Notes: generated by a model from the sequence alone, not told the origin. A stretch of 64,000 bases of DNA from Arthrobacter frigidicola (GCA_003602285.1 QZVU01000001.1:248001-312000); one strand, 5' to 3'. Shown: positions 42,677 to 51,016, numbered from the stretch's first letter. Program-made: numbers and translations.

Positions 42677-43072
42677 TCAAACTGCACCGGGTTCTTCGCG
42701 CTGGTCATAGGCGGTCTGATTGCGGCGGATTGCGGGGGCGTGGGTCACAGTCCAGTCGTAGAGATGCCCGAATGGTTCGCGGAGTGATTCCCCGAGAGGG
42801 GTGATGGCATATTCGACACCCACCGGTGAGGTCGGCAGCACTCGTCGTTCGATGAGACCGTCACGCTCCAACTTGCGGAGCGTCTGCGTCAGCACACGCT
42901 GCGTGACGCCTCCGAGCCGTCGTTTGATTTCGTTGTATCTCCTGGGTTCGTCGAGTACCGCCATGCACATCATCGACCACTTGTTGGCGATCTGATCGAG
43001 GATGGGGCGACTCTCGCAGTCAGGGCTGAAGACCTCCGTGGTGGTATCCACAATGTTGCTGAACCGCTGCAT
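42677..43072 (-). CDS. HxlR-family transcriptional regulator
   Basis: A 131-residue HxlR protein starting at ATG 43072 (MQRFSNIVDTTTEVFSPDCES); the frame is open further but the extension covers the operator. The domain reads DCESRPILDQIANKWSMMCMAVLDEPRRYNEIKRRLGGVTQRVLTQTLRKLERDGLIERRVLPTSPVGVEYAITPLGESL. The Cys in SPDCESR is at the position used by redox- or quinone-sensing HxlR members. It is divergent from the enoyl-CoA hydratase-like gene and probably represses it. Confidence 0.92.
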   Translation of the reverse strand: MQRFSNIVDTTTEVFSPDCESRPILDQIANKWSMMCMAVLDEPRRYNEIKRRLGGVTQRVLTQTLRKLERDGLIERRVLPTSPVGVEYAITPLGESLREPFGHLYDWTVTHAPAIRRNQTAYDQREEPGAV

Positions 43073-43139
43073 TCGGTGTGTTCCTGTATCCCTAGGATGC
43101 TTAAAGTGCGTTCTTGACGAGCCTTGAATCGGCTCCAAG

Positions 43140-43182
43140 ACTAGGTATGCATTGTAAACCGACATGCATATTGAATACCTAG
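43140..43182. promoter_or_regulatory. Dyad between HxlR and enoyl-CoA hydratase genes
   Basis: CTAGGTATGCAT and ATGCAT...ATACCTAG form an interrupted inverted repeat around TGTAAACCGAC. It lies just upstream of the AGGAG of the hydratase gene, a fitting place for HxlR repression. Confidence 0.6.
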
Positions 43183-43191
43183 GAGAAGCAC

Positions 43192-44082
43192 GTGGCCGAA
43201 TCAAGGCTGTCCGCGGACGCCGCCCAGTTCACGACCTTTCAAACAGAGCAGGACGGTCGTGTCCTGTACATCACCCTGAACAACCCGCCCGTGAACGCGC
43301 TCAGCGTTGTCATGATGAGTGAGCTGCGGGAGCTGTTGCTGGCACTTCGTGAGAACGACTCGGTCGCAGTGATCGTCTTCGACAGTGCGAACCCGGAATT
43401 CTTCATCGCGCACGTCGACATGAACATCGGCGATCAGATGGACATCCTAGGACAGCTTGCCTCCAAGGCGCCGGAGGGAGTCAACGTCTTTCAGGCTGTC
43501 GGTGAGCTTCTCCGTCAGCAACCACAGGTCACGGTGGTTAAGCTCCGGGGCATCGCCCGCGGAGGCGGCGCCGAATTCATCGCCGCAGCCGACATGACTT
43601 TCGCAGCCCGCGAAACGGCCCGTATCGGGCAGATCGAGGCACTGATGGGTATCATCCCCTCCGGGGGCGGCACCCAGTACCTTCTTGAACGAGTCGGCCG
43701 GAACCGCGCCCTGGAACTTGTTCTGACCGGAGATGCTGTCGAGGCGGATGTCGCTGCCTCCTATGGGTGGATCAACCGGGCCATCCCTGCCGCTGATCTT
43801 GATGCGTCTGTCGACCGGCTCGCGCACAACATTGCAGACCTGCCCGAGGGGGTACTCGCCGCAGCCAAGCGGATTTTCGCTCCCATCACACCGCTCAGGG
43901 GCTACGAGCAGGAAGAAACAGAATGGGGCTCGCTGTTCAGGCTTCCTGCAGCCCGGCACCTCATTGGCGACAGCCTCGAGCGCGGCGCCCAGACAATCGA
44001 AGGGGAACGGGACCTCGAGGGCCTCCTCCGGCGGATGAACAAAGAATCACAACCTCATGGCTCGGGTGAACAGCAACCCTGA
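43192..44082 (+). CDS. Enoyl-CoA hydratase/isomerase family protein
   Basis: A 296-residue crotonase-fold protein starting at GTG 43192, 7 bases after AGGAG. Core: GRVLYITLNNPPVNALSVVMMSELRELLLALREN, IVFDSANPEFFIAHVDMNI (oxyanion strand), and the second oxyanion motif KLRGIARGGGAEFIAAADMTFAAR. ALMGIIPSGGGTQYLLERVGRNRALELVLTGDAVEADVAASYGWINRAIP completes the fold. One of the two hydratase glutamates (usually in the IKGY-like EI segment) is visible as GQIEALMGIIP. The substrate is unknown. It is divergent from, and probably controlled by, the HxlR protein. Confidence 0.9.
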   Translation: MAESRLSADAAQFTTFQTEQDGRVLYITLNNPPVNALSVVMMSELRELLLALRENDSVAVIVFDSANPEFFIAHVDMNIGDQMDILGQLASKAPEGVNVFQAVGELLRQQPQVTVVKLRGIARGGGAEFIAAADMTFAARETARIGQIEALMGIIPSGGGTQYLLERVGRNRALELVLTGDAVEADVAASYGWINRAIPAADLDASVDRLAHNIADLPEGVLAAAKRIFAPITPLRGYEQEETEWGSLFRLPAARHLIGDSLERGAQTIEGERDLEGLLRRMNKESQPHGSGEQQP

Positions 44083-44087
44083 CCACC

Positions 44088-44279
44088 TCACCTTTTCGGC
44101 ATCGACTCCCGACGTTGTTTCACCACGAGCGCGACCGCGCACACCACGAAGGTGCTCCCGAAAATGGCGGTCAACACCGGCCCGGATGACCCCGGAAGGA
44201 AAAGCCACGACAAAAGAGTAAGGACGCCAAGCAGCAGCACCAGGAAAAGGGAATTCGTACGTACGCTCGAAGTTCTCAT
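44088..44279 (-). CDS. Small two-helix membrane protein
   Basis: A 63-residue protein with two hydrophobic segments (SLFLVLLLGVLTLLSWLFL and PVLTAIFGSTFVVCAVALVV), a basic end and no recognised family. It lies between the convergent hydratase gene and the methionine aminopeptidase gene, which is upstream on the same strand by about 46 bases. It could be the second gene of the map transcript. Confidence 0.5.
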   Translation of the reverse strand: MRTSSVRTNSLFLVLLLGVLTLLSWLFLPGSSGPVLTAIFGSTFVVCAVALVVKQRRESMPKR

Positions 44280-44325
44280 AGTCCTACCCTAATAAGGCCG
44301 CATTGTCGTTCGCGCGCCGAGATGA

Positions 44326-45162
44326 TCACGAGTAGTTGGTCGGGGAACCAGTGTGCACGCCCCCAGCTGTCACTGCACGATCCCGATCGGCTGGCTTCGG
44401 TAGGGTGAGGATTTCGGCGCCGTCGTCGGTGATCGCGATGGTGTGCTCGCTGTGTGCTGTCCGGCTGCCTGTCGCGCTGCGCAGTGTCCACCCGTCGGCG
44501 TCGGTGATGAGTGCGGCGGTGTCGGCCATCACCCATGGCTCCAGTGCGAGCAGCAGCCCCGGGCGCAGTGTGTAGCCGCGGCCCGCCCGGCCGGTGTTCG
44601 CAACGTGCGGGTCCTGATGCATTGTTGATCCGATGCCATGGCCGCCGAATTCAGTGTTGATGGGGTATCCGGCCTCGCGGAGGACGGAACCGATGGCGTA
44701 CGAGATATCACCGATGCGAGCCCCTGGTCCTGCCGCGGCTATCCCTGCGGTGAGCGCCCGTTCGGTCGCGCTGATCATCGCGACACTTTCCGGGGGCTTC
44801 GATGCGCCCACGATGAAGCTGATGGCCGAGTCTGCTGCGATTCCGCCCTTGGTGATAGCAAGGTCCAGGGTCAGCAGGTCGCCGTCGGCCAGTGCGTAGT
44901 TGTGCGGAAGCCCATGCAGGACGGCGTCGTTGACCGATGTGCAGATGTAGTGTCCGAACGGGCCGCGTCCGAAGGAAGGTGCGTAGTCGACGTAACAGGA
45001 CTTTGCTCCCGCCTCGGTGATCATGGTCTGGGCCCACTCGTCGAGATCGAGCAGGTTCGTGCCGACCGTGCTGCGGCTCTTCAGTGCCTGCAGGATGTCG
45101 GCGAGCAACGCACCGGTCTCCCTGGCTCGTGATAATTCGGCTGGGGTCAAGATTTCGATCAT
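44326..45162 (-). CDS. map: Methionine aminopeptidase, type I
   Basis: A 278-residue MetAP starting at ATG 45162, 7 bases after GAGGAAGG. The five metal ligands are visible: Asp in GDLLTLDLA, Asp in IAADSAIS, His in FGGHGIGSTMHQDP, Glu in LLALEPW and Glu in TAHSEHTIAIT. The substrate His is in the GPFGHYICTSVND stretch. It removes the initiator methionine from new proteins. Actinobacteria normally have another map with the ribosomal or adk operon, so this is probably an accessory copy. It is divergent from a small XRE regulator across 64 bases. Confidence 0.93.
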   Translation of the reverse strand: MIEILTPAELSRARETGALLADILQALKSRSTVGTNLLDLDEWAQTMITEAGAKSCYVDYAPSFGRGPFGHYICTSVNDAVLHGLPHNYALADGDLLTLDLAITKGGIAADSAISFIVGASKPPESVAMISATERALTAGIAAAGPGARIGDISYAIGSVLREAGYPINTEFGGHGIGSTMHQDPHVANTGRAGRGYTLRPGLLLALEPWVMADTAALITDADGWTLRSATGSRTAHSEHTIAITDDGAEILTLPKPADRDRAVTAGGVHTGSPTNYS

Positions 45163-45226
45163 GTTCGCACCTTCCTCGTGAACCAATAACTATACCGGTA
45201 AGAGTATCCCGGATAGAATCGACGGC

Positions 45227-45535
45227 ATGGTCAGGTTGCCGCTTACTCCCGAAGAGCTTGAACGTGGACAGAAACTCGGCGCGCTGATGCGTCTGGCGAG
45301 GGGGGAGCGGTCCATGCTCCATACGGCCCTGGCTGCGGGTGTTTCGCCGGAAACCCTTCGGAAGATCGAGTCGGGCCGCGTAGCAACTCCCGCTTTTCCG
45401 ACAATCGCCGCGATCGCGGAGGTTCTCGGTCTGTCCCTCGATGCGGTGTGGGCGGAGATCAACCGTCCAGAGAGCGGTGCGGACCCAGCCCGACCGAAGG
45501 ATGATGCGCGCGAGGCGCTGGCCACCTCAGCTTGA
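45227..45535 (+). CDS. XRE-family helix-turn-helix regulator
   Basis: A 102-residue protein that is mostly one XRE domain: LGALMRLARGERSMLHTALAAGVSPETLRKIESGRVATPAFPTIAAIAEVLGLSLDAVWAEI. There is no ribosome site before ATG 45227, but TAGAAT at 45214-45219 is placed so that transcription would start at or near the A of ATG, which suggests a leaderless mRNA. It is divergent from map; repeats TATACCGG and TATCCCGG in the shared region may be its operator. It probably controls itself and map. Confidence 0.88.
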   Translation: MVRLPLTPEELERGQKLGALMRLARGERSMLHTALAAGVSPETLRKIESGRVATPAFPTIAAIAEVLGLSLDAVWAEINRPESGADPARPKDDAREALATSA

Positions 45536-45554
45536 GGGCTCCACCGCAGAAATA

Positions 45555-45600
45555 CGGTGACCACAACTACGGGACCTCCACCGCCTCGTTGTGGTGACCG
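45555..45600. terminator. Hairpin between convergent XRE and DUF2568 genes
   Basis: CGGTGACCACAAC (45555-45567) pairs with GTTGTGGTGACCG (45588-45600), 12 of 13 bases, around a 20-base loop. Confidence 0.55.
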
Positions 45601-45627
45601 CGATGCCCGGCTGCAAAGCCTCTTGGG

Positions 45628-46029
45628 TTACCCGTGTGCGGTGCGGGTGAGCGCGCGCCAGCGGGGCTGGTCGGTGATGGGCACGAGAAGACACAGCGCA
45701 GTCACCGCGGCGGCGATCCATCCGGGCCGGAGTGTCCAGGCGGCCATCGTTGCGGCAACGAGCTGAATCACCAGGATGAGGATGGTGACGATGCCGGGAA
45801 CGGCGACCGGCCCATTCCCGCCGGGGCGGTCGCCCGGGGTGGTGAACACGGCGGGAAGTCCGATCAGCAGGACCACTGCTCCGAGGGCCAGTGGAATCGA
45901 GTGCGGCCACAGCGCCCAGGCAGAGCCGACCCAGGCGCTGAGTTCGGCCGTAAAACGCAGGCCGCCGCGGACGAGGTCGTGGCCGGGTGCCTTGGTGCCG
46001 GGTCCTGCAGGTTGTCCCGCGATGTTCAT
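45628..46029 (-). CDS. DUF2568 (YrdB-like) membrane protein
   Basis: A 133-residue membrane protein with four hydrophobic segments (about residues 30-45, 48-64, 77-97 and 103-118). The LRFTAELSAWVGSAWALW start and the LALGAVVLLIGLPAVFTTPGDRP segment fit the DUF2568/YrdB family. Start at ATG 46029, 20 bases after the TetR stop, so it is the last gene of the hydrolase-TetR-DUF2568 operon. The frame continues upstream but that part is antisense-like sequence inside tetR. Function unknown. Confidence 0.7.
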   Translation of the reverse strand: MNIAGQPAGPGTKAPGHDLVRGGLRFTAELSAWVGSAWALWPHSIPLALGAVVLLIGLPAVFTTPGDRPGGNGPVAVPGIVTILILVIQLVAATMAAWTLRPGWIAAAVTALCLLVPITDQPRWRALTRTAHG

Positions 46030-46048
46030 CCTGCCGGCGGCCTGCCGA

Positions 46049-46663
46049 TCACAGCGGCGGGACCTGGGGGGACACCACACGCCCGTGCCCGGCCTCGGCC
46101 GCCGTCGACCGCAGGCCCCGGTCGATGAAGTCGACCATCCAGGTGAAGCTGGTGTCGACGTCTGTGCGCATCTGGAAGCCGTCTGAGATCTCGAGCGTCG
46201 CGAAACCGTCGAGCATGCTGCGCAGCATCCGCACCGCGTGGATTTCGTCCGCAGGATCCAGGCGGTAGCCGAGCAGCACGGCTGAAAGGGGGGTGAGCGC
46301 GCGTTCCAGCGCCCCGGCGAGGGGATCATCCGGTCCTGTGGGCCGAACCCCGACGGTCGCGGCGTAGCGGCCGGGATGTTGCTTCACATAGCCGCGCAGC
46401 GCCTGAGCCGCCCCTTCGAGGGCATCCCTGCGTGCCCTGCCCTGCGTGGCATCACGCACTGCCTCGCCCAATTCGGTGACAGCGAGGATGCAGACACGAC
46501 GGGCGAGGTCGGCAAGCCCGCCGACGTGCTTATACAGCGAGGGAGTCCGCACTCCGAGACGTTCCGCAACGAGGCTCATGCTGAGCTGGGCGAAGCCAAT
46601 CTCGTCAGCGAGGGCGGCACCGGCTTCGGTGACCGCCGCCGCATCCAATCCGGCCCTAGGCAC
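46049..46663 (-). CDS. TetR-family transcriptional regulator
   Basis: A 204-residue TetR protein. The HTH is LDAAAVTEAGAALADEIGFAQLSMSLVAERLGVRTPSLYKHVGGLADLARRV. The C-terminal part (SAVLLGYRLDPADEIHAVRMLRSMLDGFATLEISDGF) matches the TetR_C_33-like group. Its start overlaps the end of the alpha/beta hydrolase gene by 8 bases. It probably represses the whole operon through the nested dyads at 47524-47562, upstream of the hydrolase. Confidence 0.92.
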   Translation of the reverse strand: MPRAGLDAAAVTEAGAALADEIGFAQLSMSLVAERLGVRTPSLYKHVGGLADLARRVCILAVTELGEAVRDATQGRARRDALEGAAQALRGYVKQHPGRYAATVGVRPTGPDDPLAGALERALTPLSAVLLGYRLDPADEIHAVRMLRSMLDGFATLEISDGFQMRTDVDTSFTWMVDFIDRGLRSTAAEAGHGRVVSPQVPPL

Positions 46664-47510
46664 GGTCTACGCCCGCCGTGGATGTCAGCGTCCTGCCCAG
46701 GAACGGCAGCAGCAGGGCGAGCAGCTCGTCCGGGGTCTGGGTGTGTGGGTAGTGCCCGGCGCCTTCAATGACGGCAAGTTCACCGACGCCGTCGGGAAGG
46801 TCGGCAAGGATGCGTTCACCCTCGGCGCGGGGGTCGGTCCAGTCGGGGTCGGCGCTGCCCTCGACGATCAGCACGGGGCGCCGGACGTTGGGCAGCCGGG
46901 CGCCGGCATCCGCCGGGGACGTCTTCATCATGGCGCGCAGGACCGCCATCCGCTCGGGCCGGCTCACGGTGGCCCGGATGCGGGCGGACTCGTGGTCCCA
47001 GTCGGCGGGTTTCGCCGGAACTGCAAGGTCCAGATAGGCCAGCCACGCCTTCACGCTCCCGCTGAGCAGCACTTTGGCGAGCCGGGCCGTGCCGGTCCGG
47101 TAGTTCTTCCGGCGGAACAGGCCGCCGAGGTCAACCGACTGCTTGCGGGTGAAGGGGGCCAGTTCCACGACGCCGGCGATCAGCCCGGGTTCTGCGGCAG
47201 CAGCGATGGTGGCCGCGCCGCCGCTGATCGAGTGGCCCACGATAACTGCCGGGCCGCCGAGTGTGCGTAGGAGGGCGACGAGGTCCCCGGCGATGTCGGT
47301 GCGGCTGTAGCCCTTCCATCCTGTGCTGGATTCGCCGCAGCCACGGATATCGACGTTGGCAACCCGGTAGCCGGCGGCAACCAGGGCCGGGGCGATGAAG
47401 CGGTAGGAGTGCCGGCTGTCGCCGATGCCATGGGCGAGGACCACGAGTGGACCCTCGCCGCTCAGTTCGTAGGCGATGGTCCCCTCGGGGGAGCTCAGGT
47501 GCTCGGTCAT
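46656..47510 (-). CDS. Alpha/beta hydrolase
   Basis: A 284-residue alpha/beta hydrolase starting at ATG 47510, 6 bases after GGAGG. Oxyanion region LVVLAHGIGDSRHSYRFIAPALVAAGYRVANVDIRGCGESS; nucleophile elbow VIVGHSISGGAATIAA (Ser at about residue 94); acid strand VLIVEGSADPDW; His in VIEGAGHYPHTQTPDELLALLLPFL. It is a Ser hydrolase of unknown substrate, possibly an esterase. It is first in an operon with a TetR and a DUF2568 gene. Confidence 0.9.
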   Translation of the reverse strand: MTEHLSSPEGTIAYELSGEGPLVVLAHGIGDSRHSYRFIAPALVAAGYRVANVDIRGCGESSTGWKGYSRTDIAGDLVALLRTLGGPAVIVGHSISGGAATIAAAAEPGLIAGVVELAPFTRKQSVDLGGLFRRKNYRTGTARLAKVLLSGSVKAWLAYLDLAVPAKPADWDHESARIRATVSRPERMAVLRAMMKTSPADAGARLPNVRRPVLIVEGSADPDWTDPRAEGERILADLPDGVGELAVIEGAGHYPHTQTPDELLALLLPFLGRTLTSTAGVDRA

Positions 47511-47523
47511 GACAGCCTCCAAA

Positions 47524-47562
47524 TGGCTAATAGGAATAGCTTAAAGCTAAACCGTTTAGCCA
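47524..47562. promoter_or_regulatory. Nested dyads upstream of hydrolase-TetR operon
   Basis: Outer arms TGGCTAA (47524-47530) and TTAGCCA (47556-47562); inner arms TAGCTT and AAGCTA. It lies 14-52 bases upstream of the hydrolase ATG, overlapping the expected promoter. Probable TetR operator. Confidence 0.65.
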
Positions 47563-47605
47563 AGGCTGTCAATTTACCTTCCGCGTGGTGCTCAAGAAGG
47601 TGGTG

Positions 47606-48628
47606 TCAGCCGCGGCGGCGCAGGGACGGGTCGAGCAGGGCCGGCGGGGCATCGTTCTTCTCCTGCGGTGCAAGGTCGGTGCCGGGTGGCACGATGGCAT
47701 CGATCGCGTCGAGGATGTCCGACGACAGGACGGTGTCGGCGGCGGCGATCTGGGAGTGCAGGTGATCGATGGTGCGCGGTCCGATCAGTGCGCTGGTGAC
47801 TGCCGGATGCGCTGTGACAAAGCCGAGCGCGAGCTGAATCATGGTGAGACCGGCGCCGTCGGCCACCTTGGCCAGCTGTTCCACGGCGTCAAGCTTTGCC
47901 CGGTTGACGGGGATGGAGACGTCGAATCTGCGCTGCATGAAGCCCGAGCGGTTCGTGCTGATCGCCTGGCCCTCGCGGATGGCGCCTGAGAGCCAACCCG
48001 AGGCGAGGGGGCTCCACGCCAGGACACCCATGCCGTATTCCTCGGTGGCGGGGAGTACCTGGGTCTCAATGCCGCGCTGCAGGATCGAGTAGCTGGGCTG
48101 CTCGGTGACGTAACGGCTGAGGCGGTGCGTGCTGGCGGCCCACTGGGCCTGGACGATGCGGTATGCCGGGAAGGTTGAGGAGCCGAAGTGGCGGATCTTG
48201 CCCGCGCGCTGCAGGTCGGTCAGGGCGGAGAGGGTTTCTTCGTCGCTGGTCCTGGGGTCCCATCGGTGGATCTGGTAGAGGTCGATGTGGTCGACGTTGA
48301 GCCGGCGCAGGCTCGCCTCCAGCTCCGTGATCAGCCAGCGCCGGGAGCTGCCCTGGTGGTTGCGCTCGTCCCCCATGGGCAGCCCCGCTTTGGTGGCGAG
48401 GACGACGTCGTCGCGGCGGCCGGCGATTGCCTTGCCGACCATTTCCTCGGACTGGCCGCCGCTGTACACGTCGGCGGTGTCGATGAGGTTGATCCCGGCC
48501 TCGAGGGCGGCGTCCACCAGTGCGGTTGCTTCGTCCTGCGTCGTCCGGCCGATCTTTCCGAAGTTCATGGCGCCCAGCGCGAGTGAGCTGATCTGCAGGC
48601 CGGTGCGGCCGAGGGTGTTGTACTGCAT
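47606..48628 (-). CDS. Aldo/keto reductase
   Basis: A 340-residue AKR protein. It starts MQYNTLGRTGLQISSLALGAMNFG, with the catalytic set Asp and Tyr in INLIDTADVYSGGQSEEMVGKAI, Lys in VVLATKAG and His in IDLYQIHRWDP. The NADP-binding end is LGFVTAHPAVTSALIGPRT. It reduces an aldehyde or ketone of unknown identity. AAGGACA precedes the ATG by 8 bases. It lies between two hydrolase loci, all on the minus strand, 95 bases upstream of the next operon. Confidence 0.94.
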   Translation of the reverse strand: MQYNTLGRTGLQISSLALGAMNFGKIGRTTQDEATALVDAALEAGINLIDTADVYSGGQSEEMVGKAIAGRRDDVVLATKAGLPMGDERNHQGSSRRWLITELEASLRRLNVDHIDLYQIHRWDPRTSDEETLSALTDLQRAGKIRHFGSSTFPAYRIVQAQWAASTHRLSRYVTEQPSYSILQRGIETQVLPATEEYGMGVLAWSPLASGWLSGAIREGQAISTNRSGFMQRRFDVSIPVNRAKLDAVEQLAKVADGAGLTMIQLALGFVTAHPAVTSALIGPRTIDHLHSQIAAADTVLSSDILDAIDAIVPPGTDLAPQEKNDAPPALLDPSLRRRG

Positions 48629-48676
48629 GAGGGTGTCCTTTTCAATGTGGGTGGGGTTGGTTGGGGTTGTGGGGAG

Positions 48677-49621
48677 TTATTTGCTGTCGATGCGGCCGAG
48701 CGGAGCGGGGTTCTCGTCAAGCGCGGCGGCGCTCTCGCTCCAGCTCGGATCGGTGGGGTACAGCGCGCTGCGCAGGTAGGAGAAGGTGGCCTGCTGGATG
48801 AAGGCGACCCGGGTCGGGTTCTCGTCGGTGGTCTCCGCAGCTCCGTAGCCGGGAATTCCTCCCAGCGAGTGTTCTGCCCCGAAGACGGTCAGCAGGCTCT
48901 TTCTGCCCGGACTGAGACGGTAGGGGTCCGCGCACCAGTCCGCACCCCGGACGCTGAGGGGGGTGCGGTCCCTGTCTCCCGCGACGACGAGGGCGGGGGT
49001 GGTCATGTCGGTGAAGCTTTGGTTCAGGAAGGGGTAATTCGCTGCGGCGAACTCCGTCAGATCGGCTCCGCCCCTCCCGGGGGCGGCCAGCAGCACGCCA
49101 GCCGAGATCCGAGGGTCGGACAGGTCCGCTCCCGCCCCTCCGTCCTGTCCTATGACCCGCGCGCCGAGCAGTTGGCCGACCGTGTGGCCGCCCCAGGAGT
49201 GTCCGGCCGCAGCGATCCGGCTGTGGTCCAGGCGCCCGGCCAGGCCGGGCACGACAGCTTCGATGGAGTCGAGCTGGTCAAGGATCTGTTGGAGGTCGTT
49301 CACGCGGAAGCGCCATCTCTCGGAGAACCGTGGGTCCTGAGGGGAGAGGTCCAGCGTCCTCGAGTCGAGGTGGGTTGGCTGGATGACGGCGAAGCCGTGC
49401 GCCGCCCAATGATCGACCAGCGGGCCGTAGTCCCGCATGGACGACCCATTGCCGTGGGAGAAAAGGATCACGGGCAGCCCGCGCCCGGTTACCGGAGCGG
49501 ATACCCGCACCTGGAGGTCGTCACCGCGGCCGCGGACCGGCAGTACCACCGGGCTGACGGACATGACCGGAACCGGAGCATCGACGGCCTGGTCTGCATG
49601 CGGGGAGAGGAGATCTGTCAT
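48677..49621 (-). CDS. Chlorophyllase/dienelactone-hydrolase-like alpha/beta hydrolase
   Basis: A 314-residue alpha/beta hydrolase. The oxyanion motif is LPVILFSHGNGSSMRDYGPLVDHWAAHGFAVIQPTHLD; the nucleophile is in IAAAGHSWGGHTVGQLLGA (Ser about residue 141); acid strand ALVVAGDRDRTPL; His in VFGAEHSLGGIPG. The pattern fits chlorophyllase-type or PAF-acetylhydrolase-like esterases; the substrate is unknown. It is divergent from a TetR gene that has two tandem operator-like repeats in front of it. Confidence 0.88.
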   Translation of the reverse strand: MTDLLSPHADQAVDAPVPVMSVSPVVLPVRGRGDDLQVRVSAPVTGRGLPVILFSHGNGSSMRDYGPLVDHWAAHGFAVIQPTHLDSRTLDLSPQDPRFSERWRFRVNDLQQILDQLDSIEAVVPGLAGRLDHSRIAAAGHSWGGHTVGQLLGARVIGQDGGAGADLSDPRISAGVLLAAPGRGGADLTEFAAANYPFLNQSFTDMTTPALVVAGDRDRTPLSVRGADWCADPYRLSPGRKSLLTVFGAEHSLGGIPGYGAAETTDENPTRVAFIQQATFSYLRSALYPTDPSWSESAAALDENPAPLGRIDSK

Positions 49622-49701
49622 GCCACAGGCTTTCTGTTGGGAGAGTTCATGTGCTGTCCGGACGCCACAGCGGGTGGGCTGTCCGGTCTGCCATACTTGG
49701 T

Positions 49702-49750
49702 AAAGGGAACGTCGCTCCGTTTGACTATAGGGAACGCTGTTCCGTTTCGC
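49702..49750. promoter_or_regulatory. Two tandem TetR-like operators, 25 bp apart
   Basis: AAAGGGAACGTCGCTCCGTTT (from 49702) and ATAGGGAACGCTGTTCCGTTT (from 49727). The second contains the palindrome GGAAC-GCT-GTTCC. Both lie between the divergent hydrolase and TetR genes. Confidence 0.7.
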
Positions 49751-49776
49751 AACGAGGGCTAAAGAGGATCAGGGAT

Positions 49777-50379
49777 ATGAGTCTGGACGCCGGGCAGGCT
49801 GGGCAGGGGACGCCGCGGAAGCGCGCGGATTCCGTACGCAATGAACAGGTGCTCCTTGCCGCCGCCGCTGCTGTCTTTGTCGGCTCCGGCGTGGACGCAC
49901 CGGTACGGGAAATCGCAGGCAGGGCCGGAGTGGGGGTCGGCACGATCTATCGGCACTTCCCTACGCGCGCGGACCTCATCATCGCTGTGTACCGGCACCA
50001 GGTGGAAGCCTGCGCCGAGGCCGGACCGGCCCTGCTGGCCAATACCGAATCCCCGCATTCGGCCCTTGGCCAGTGGGTTGACCTTTTCGTCGAGTTCCTC
50101 GTCACCAAGCACGGCCTCGCCGCTGCACTGCAAAACGACAGGGACGGCTTTGACGCCCTGCACACCTACTTCGTTGACCGGTTGGTGCCGGTGTGCGCTC
50201 ATCTGCTCCAAGCCGCTGTCGCAGCAGGGGAAATCGACGCGGACATAGGCGCCTATGAACTTCTGCGCGGGGTTGGCAATCTATGCGCTGGCGAGGGCAA
50301 GGATCCGCAGTACAACGCCGATCGGCTGGTCAAACTGCTCATTAGAGGACTCGCTCGCCCCGCCCCGCGGAGGGGTTGA
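49777..50379 (+). CDS. TetR-family transcriptional regulator
   Basis: A 200-residue TetR protein starting at ATG 49777 with AGAGGAT upstream; the longer frame to 49651 covers the operators. The HTH is NEQVLLAAAAAVFVGSGVDAPVREIAGRAGVGVGTIYRHFPTRADLIIAVY. The C-terminal half resembles the TetR_C group with SALGQWVDLFVEFLVTKHGLAAAL. It probably represses itself and the divergent hydrolase through the repeats at 49702-49750. Confidence 0.93.
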   Translation: MSLDAGQAGQGTPRKRADSVRNEQVLLAAAAAVFVGSGVDAPVREIAGRAGVGVGTIYRHFPTRADLIIAVYRHQVEACAEAGPALLANTESPHSALGQWVDLFVEFLVTKHGLAAALQNDRDGFDALHTYFVDRLVPVCAHLLQAAVAAGEIDADIGAYELLRGVGNLCAGEGKDPQYNADRLVKLLIRGLARPAPRRG

Positions 50380-50434
50380 TGGGGTAGAGGCCTCGGCGTA
50401 GAGTCCTCGACGACGCAGGAGCGAGGAGCAGGTC

Positions 50435-51016
50435 ATGGGGCAACTGATTGTTCAGGACTTTGTCAGCGCCGACGGTTTCGCGGCCGACGCCAACAACGAG
50501 TTCACCTTCTATGAGTTCCTTGACGGCGGCACCGAGGAGTTTGACCGCAGTCAGCTGAAGTGGTTGGACACAGTTGACACGATGGTCCTCGGGGCGAACA
50601 CCTACCGTATGTTTGTCGAGTACTGGCCGACACCGGCATCCAAAGACGAAATTATCGCGCCGTCACTGAACTCGCTCCACCGCGTCGTTTTCTCCCGCCG
50701 CCTGACAAAAGCCCCATGGGGAGACATGGCGGAGGCGGTCATCGAATCCGGTGACCCTATCGAAGCGATCACGCGGATCAAGTCCGACACCGGCGGGGAC
50801 ATTGTTGTCTGGGGAAGCCTCACCCTCGCAGAGACATTCCTGGCCGCGGGCGTCGTGGACTCTGTGAGGCTCGTGGTGATGCCGATCGCGATAGGCGCGG
50901 GCCGGGGCGTCTTTCCGCAGGGGCAGGACCCGAACTTGCTGACCCTTCAGAGCGCAACAGCGTACGACCAGGGGCTGGTCGAGCTGGTATATGGGATCCG
51001 GGCACGGAACGAATAG
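50435..51016 (+). CDS. Dihydrofolate reductase family protein (RibD C-terminal fold)
   Basis: A 193-residue DHFR-fold protein: GQLIVQDFVSADGFAAD at the start, LDTVDTMVLGANTYRMFVEYWP in the middle, RRLTKAPWGDMAEAVIESGDPIEAITRIKSDTGGDIVVWGSLTLAETFLAAGVVD, then LVVMPIAIGAGRGVFP, all characteristic of YyaP/RibD_C-like proteins. It is NADPH-dependent by family; the substrate is unknown and it is probably not a true folate enzyme. AGGAGC precedes the ATG. It lies 55 bases after the TetR gene on the same strand. Confidence 0.9.
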   Translation: MGQLIVQDFVSADGFAADANNEFTFYEFLDGGTEEFDRSQLKWLDTVDTMVLGANTYRMFVEYWPTPASKDEIIAPSLNSLHRVVFSRRLTKAPWGDMAEAVIESGDPIEAITRIKSDTGGDIVVWGSLTLAETFLAAGVVDSVRLVVMPIAIGAGRGVFPQGQDPNLLTLQSATAYDQGLVELVYGIRARNE

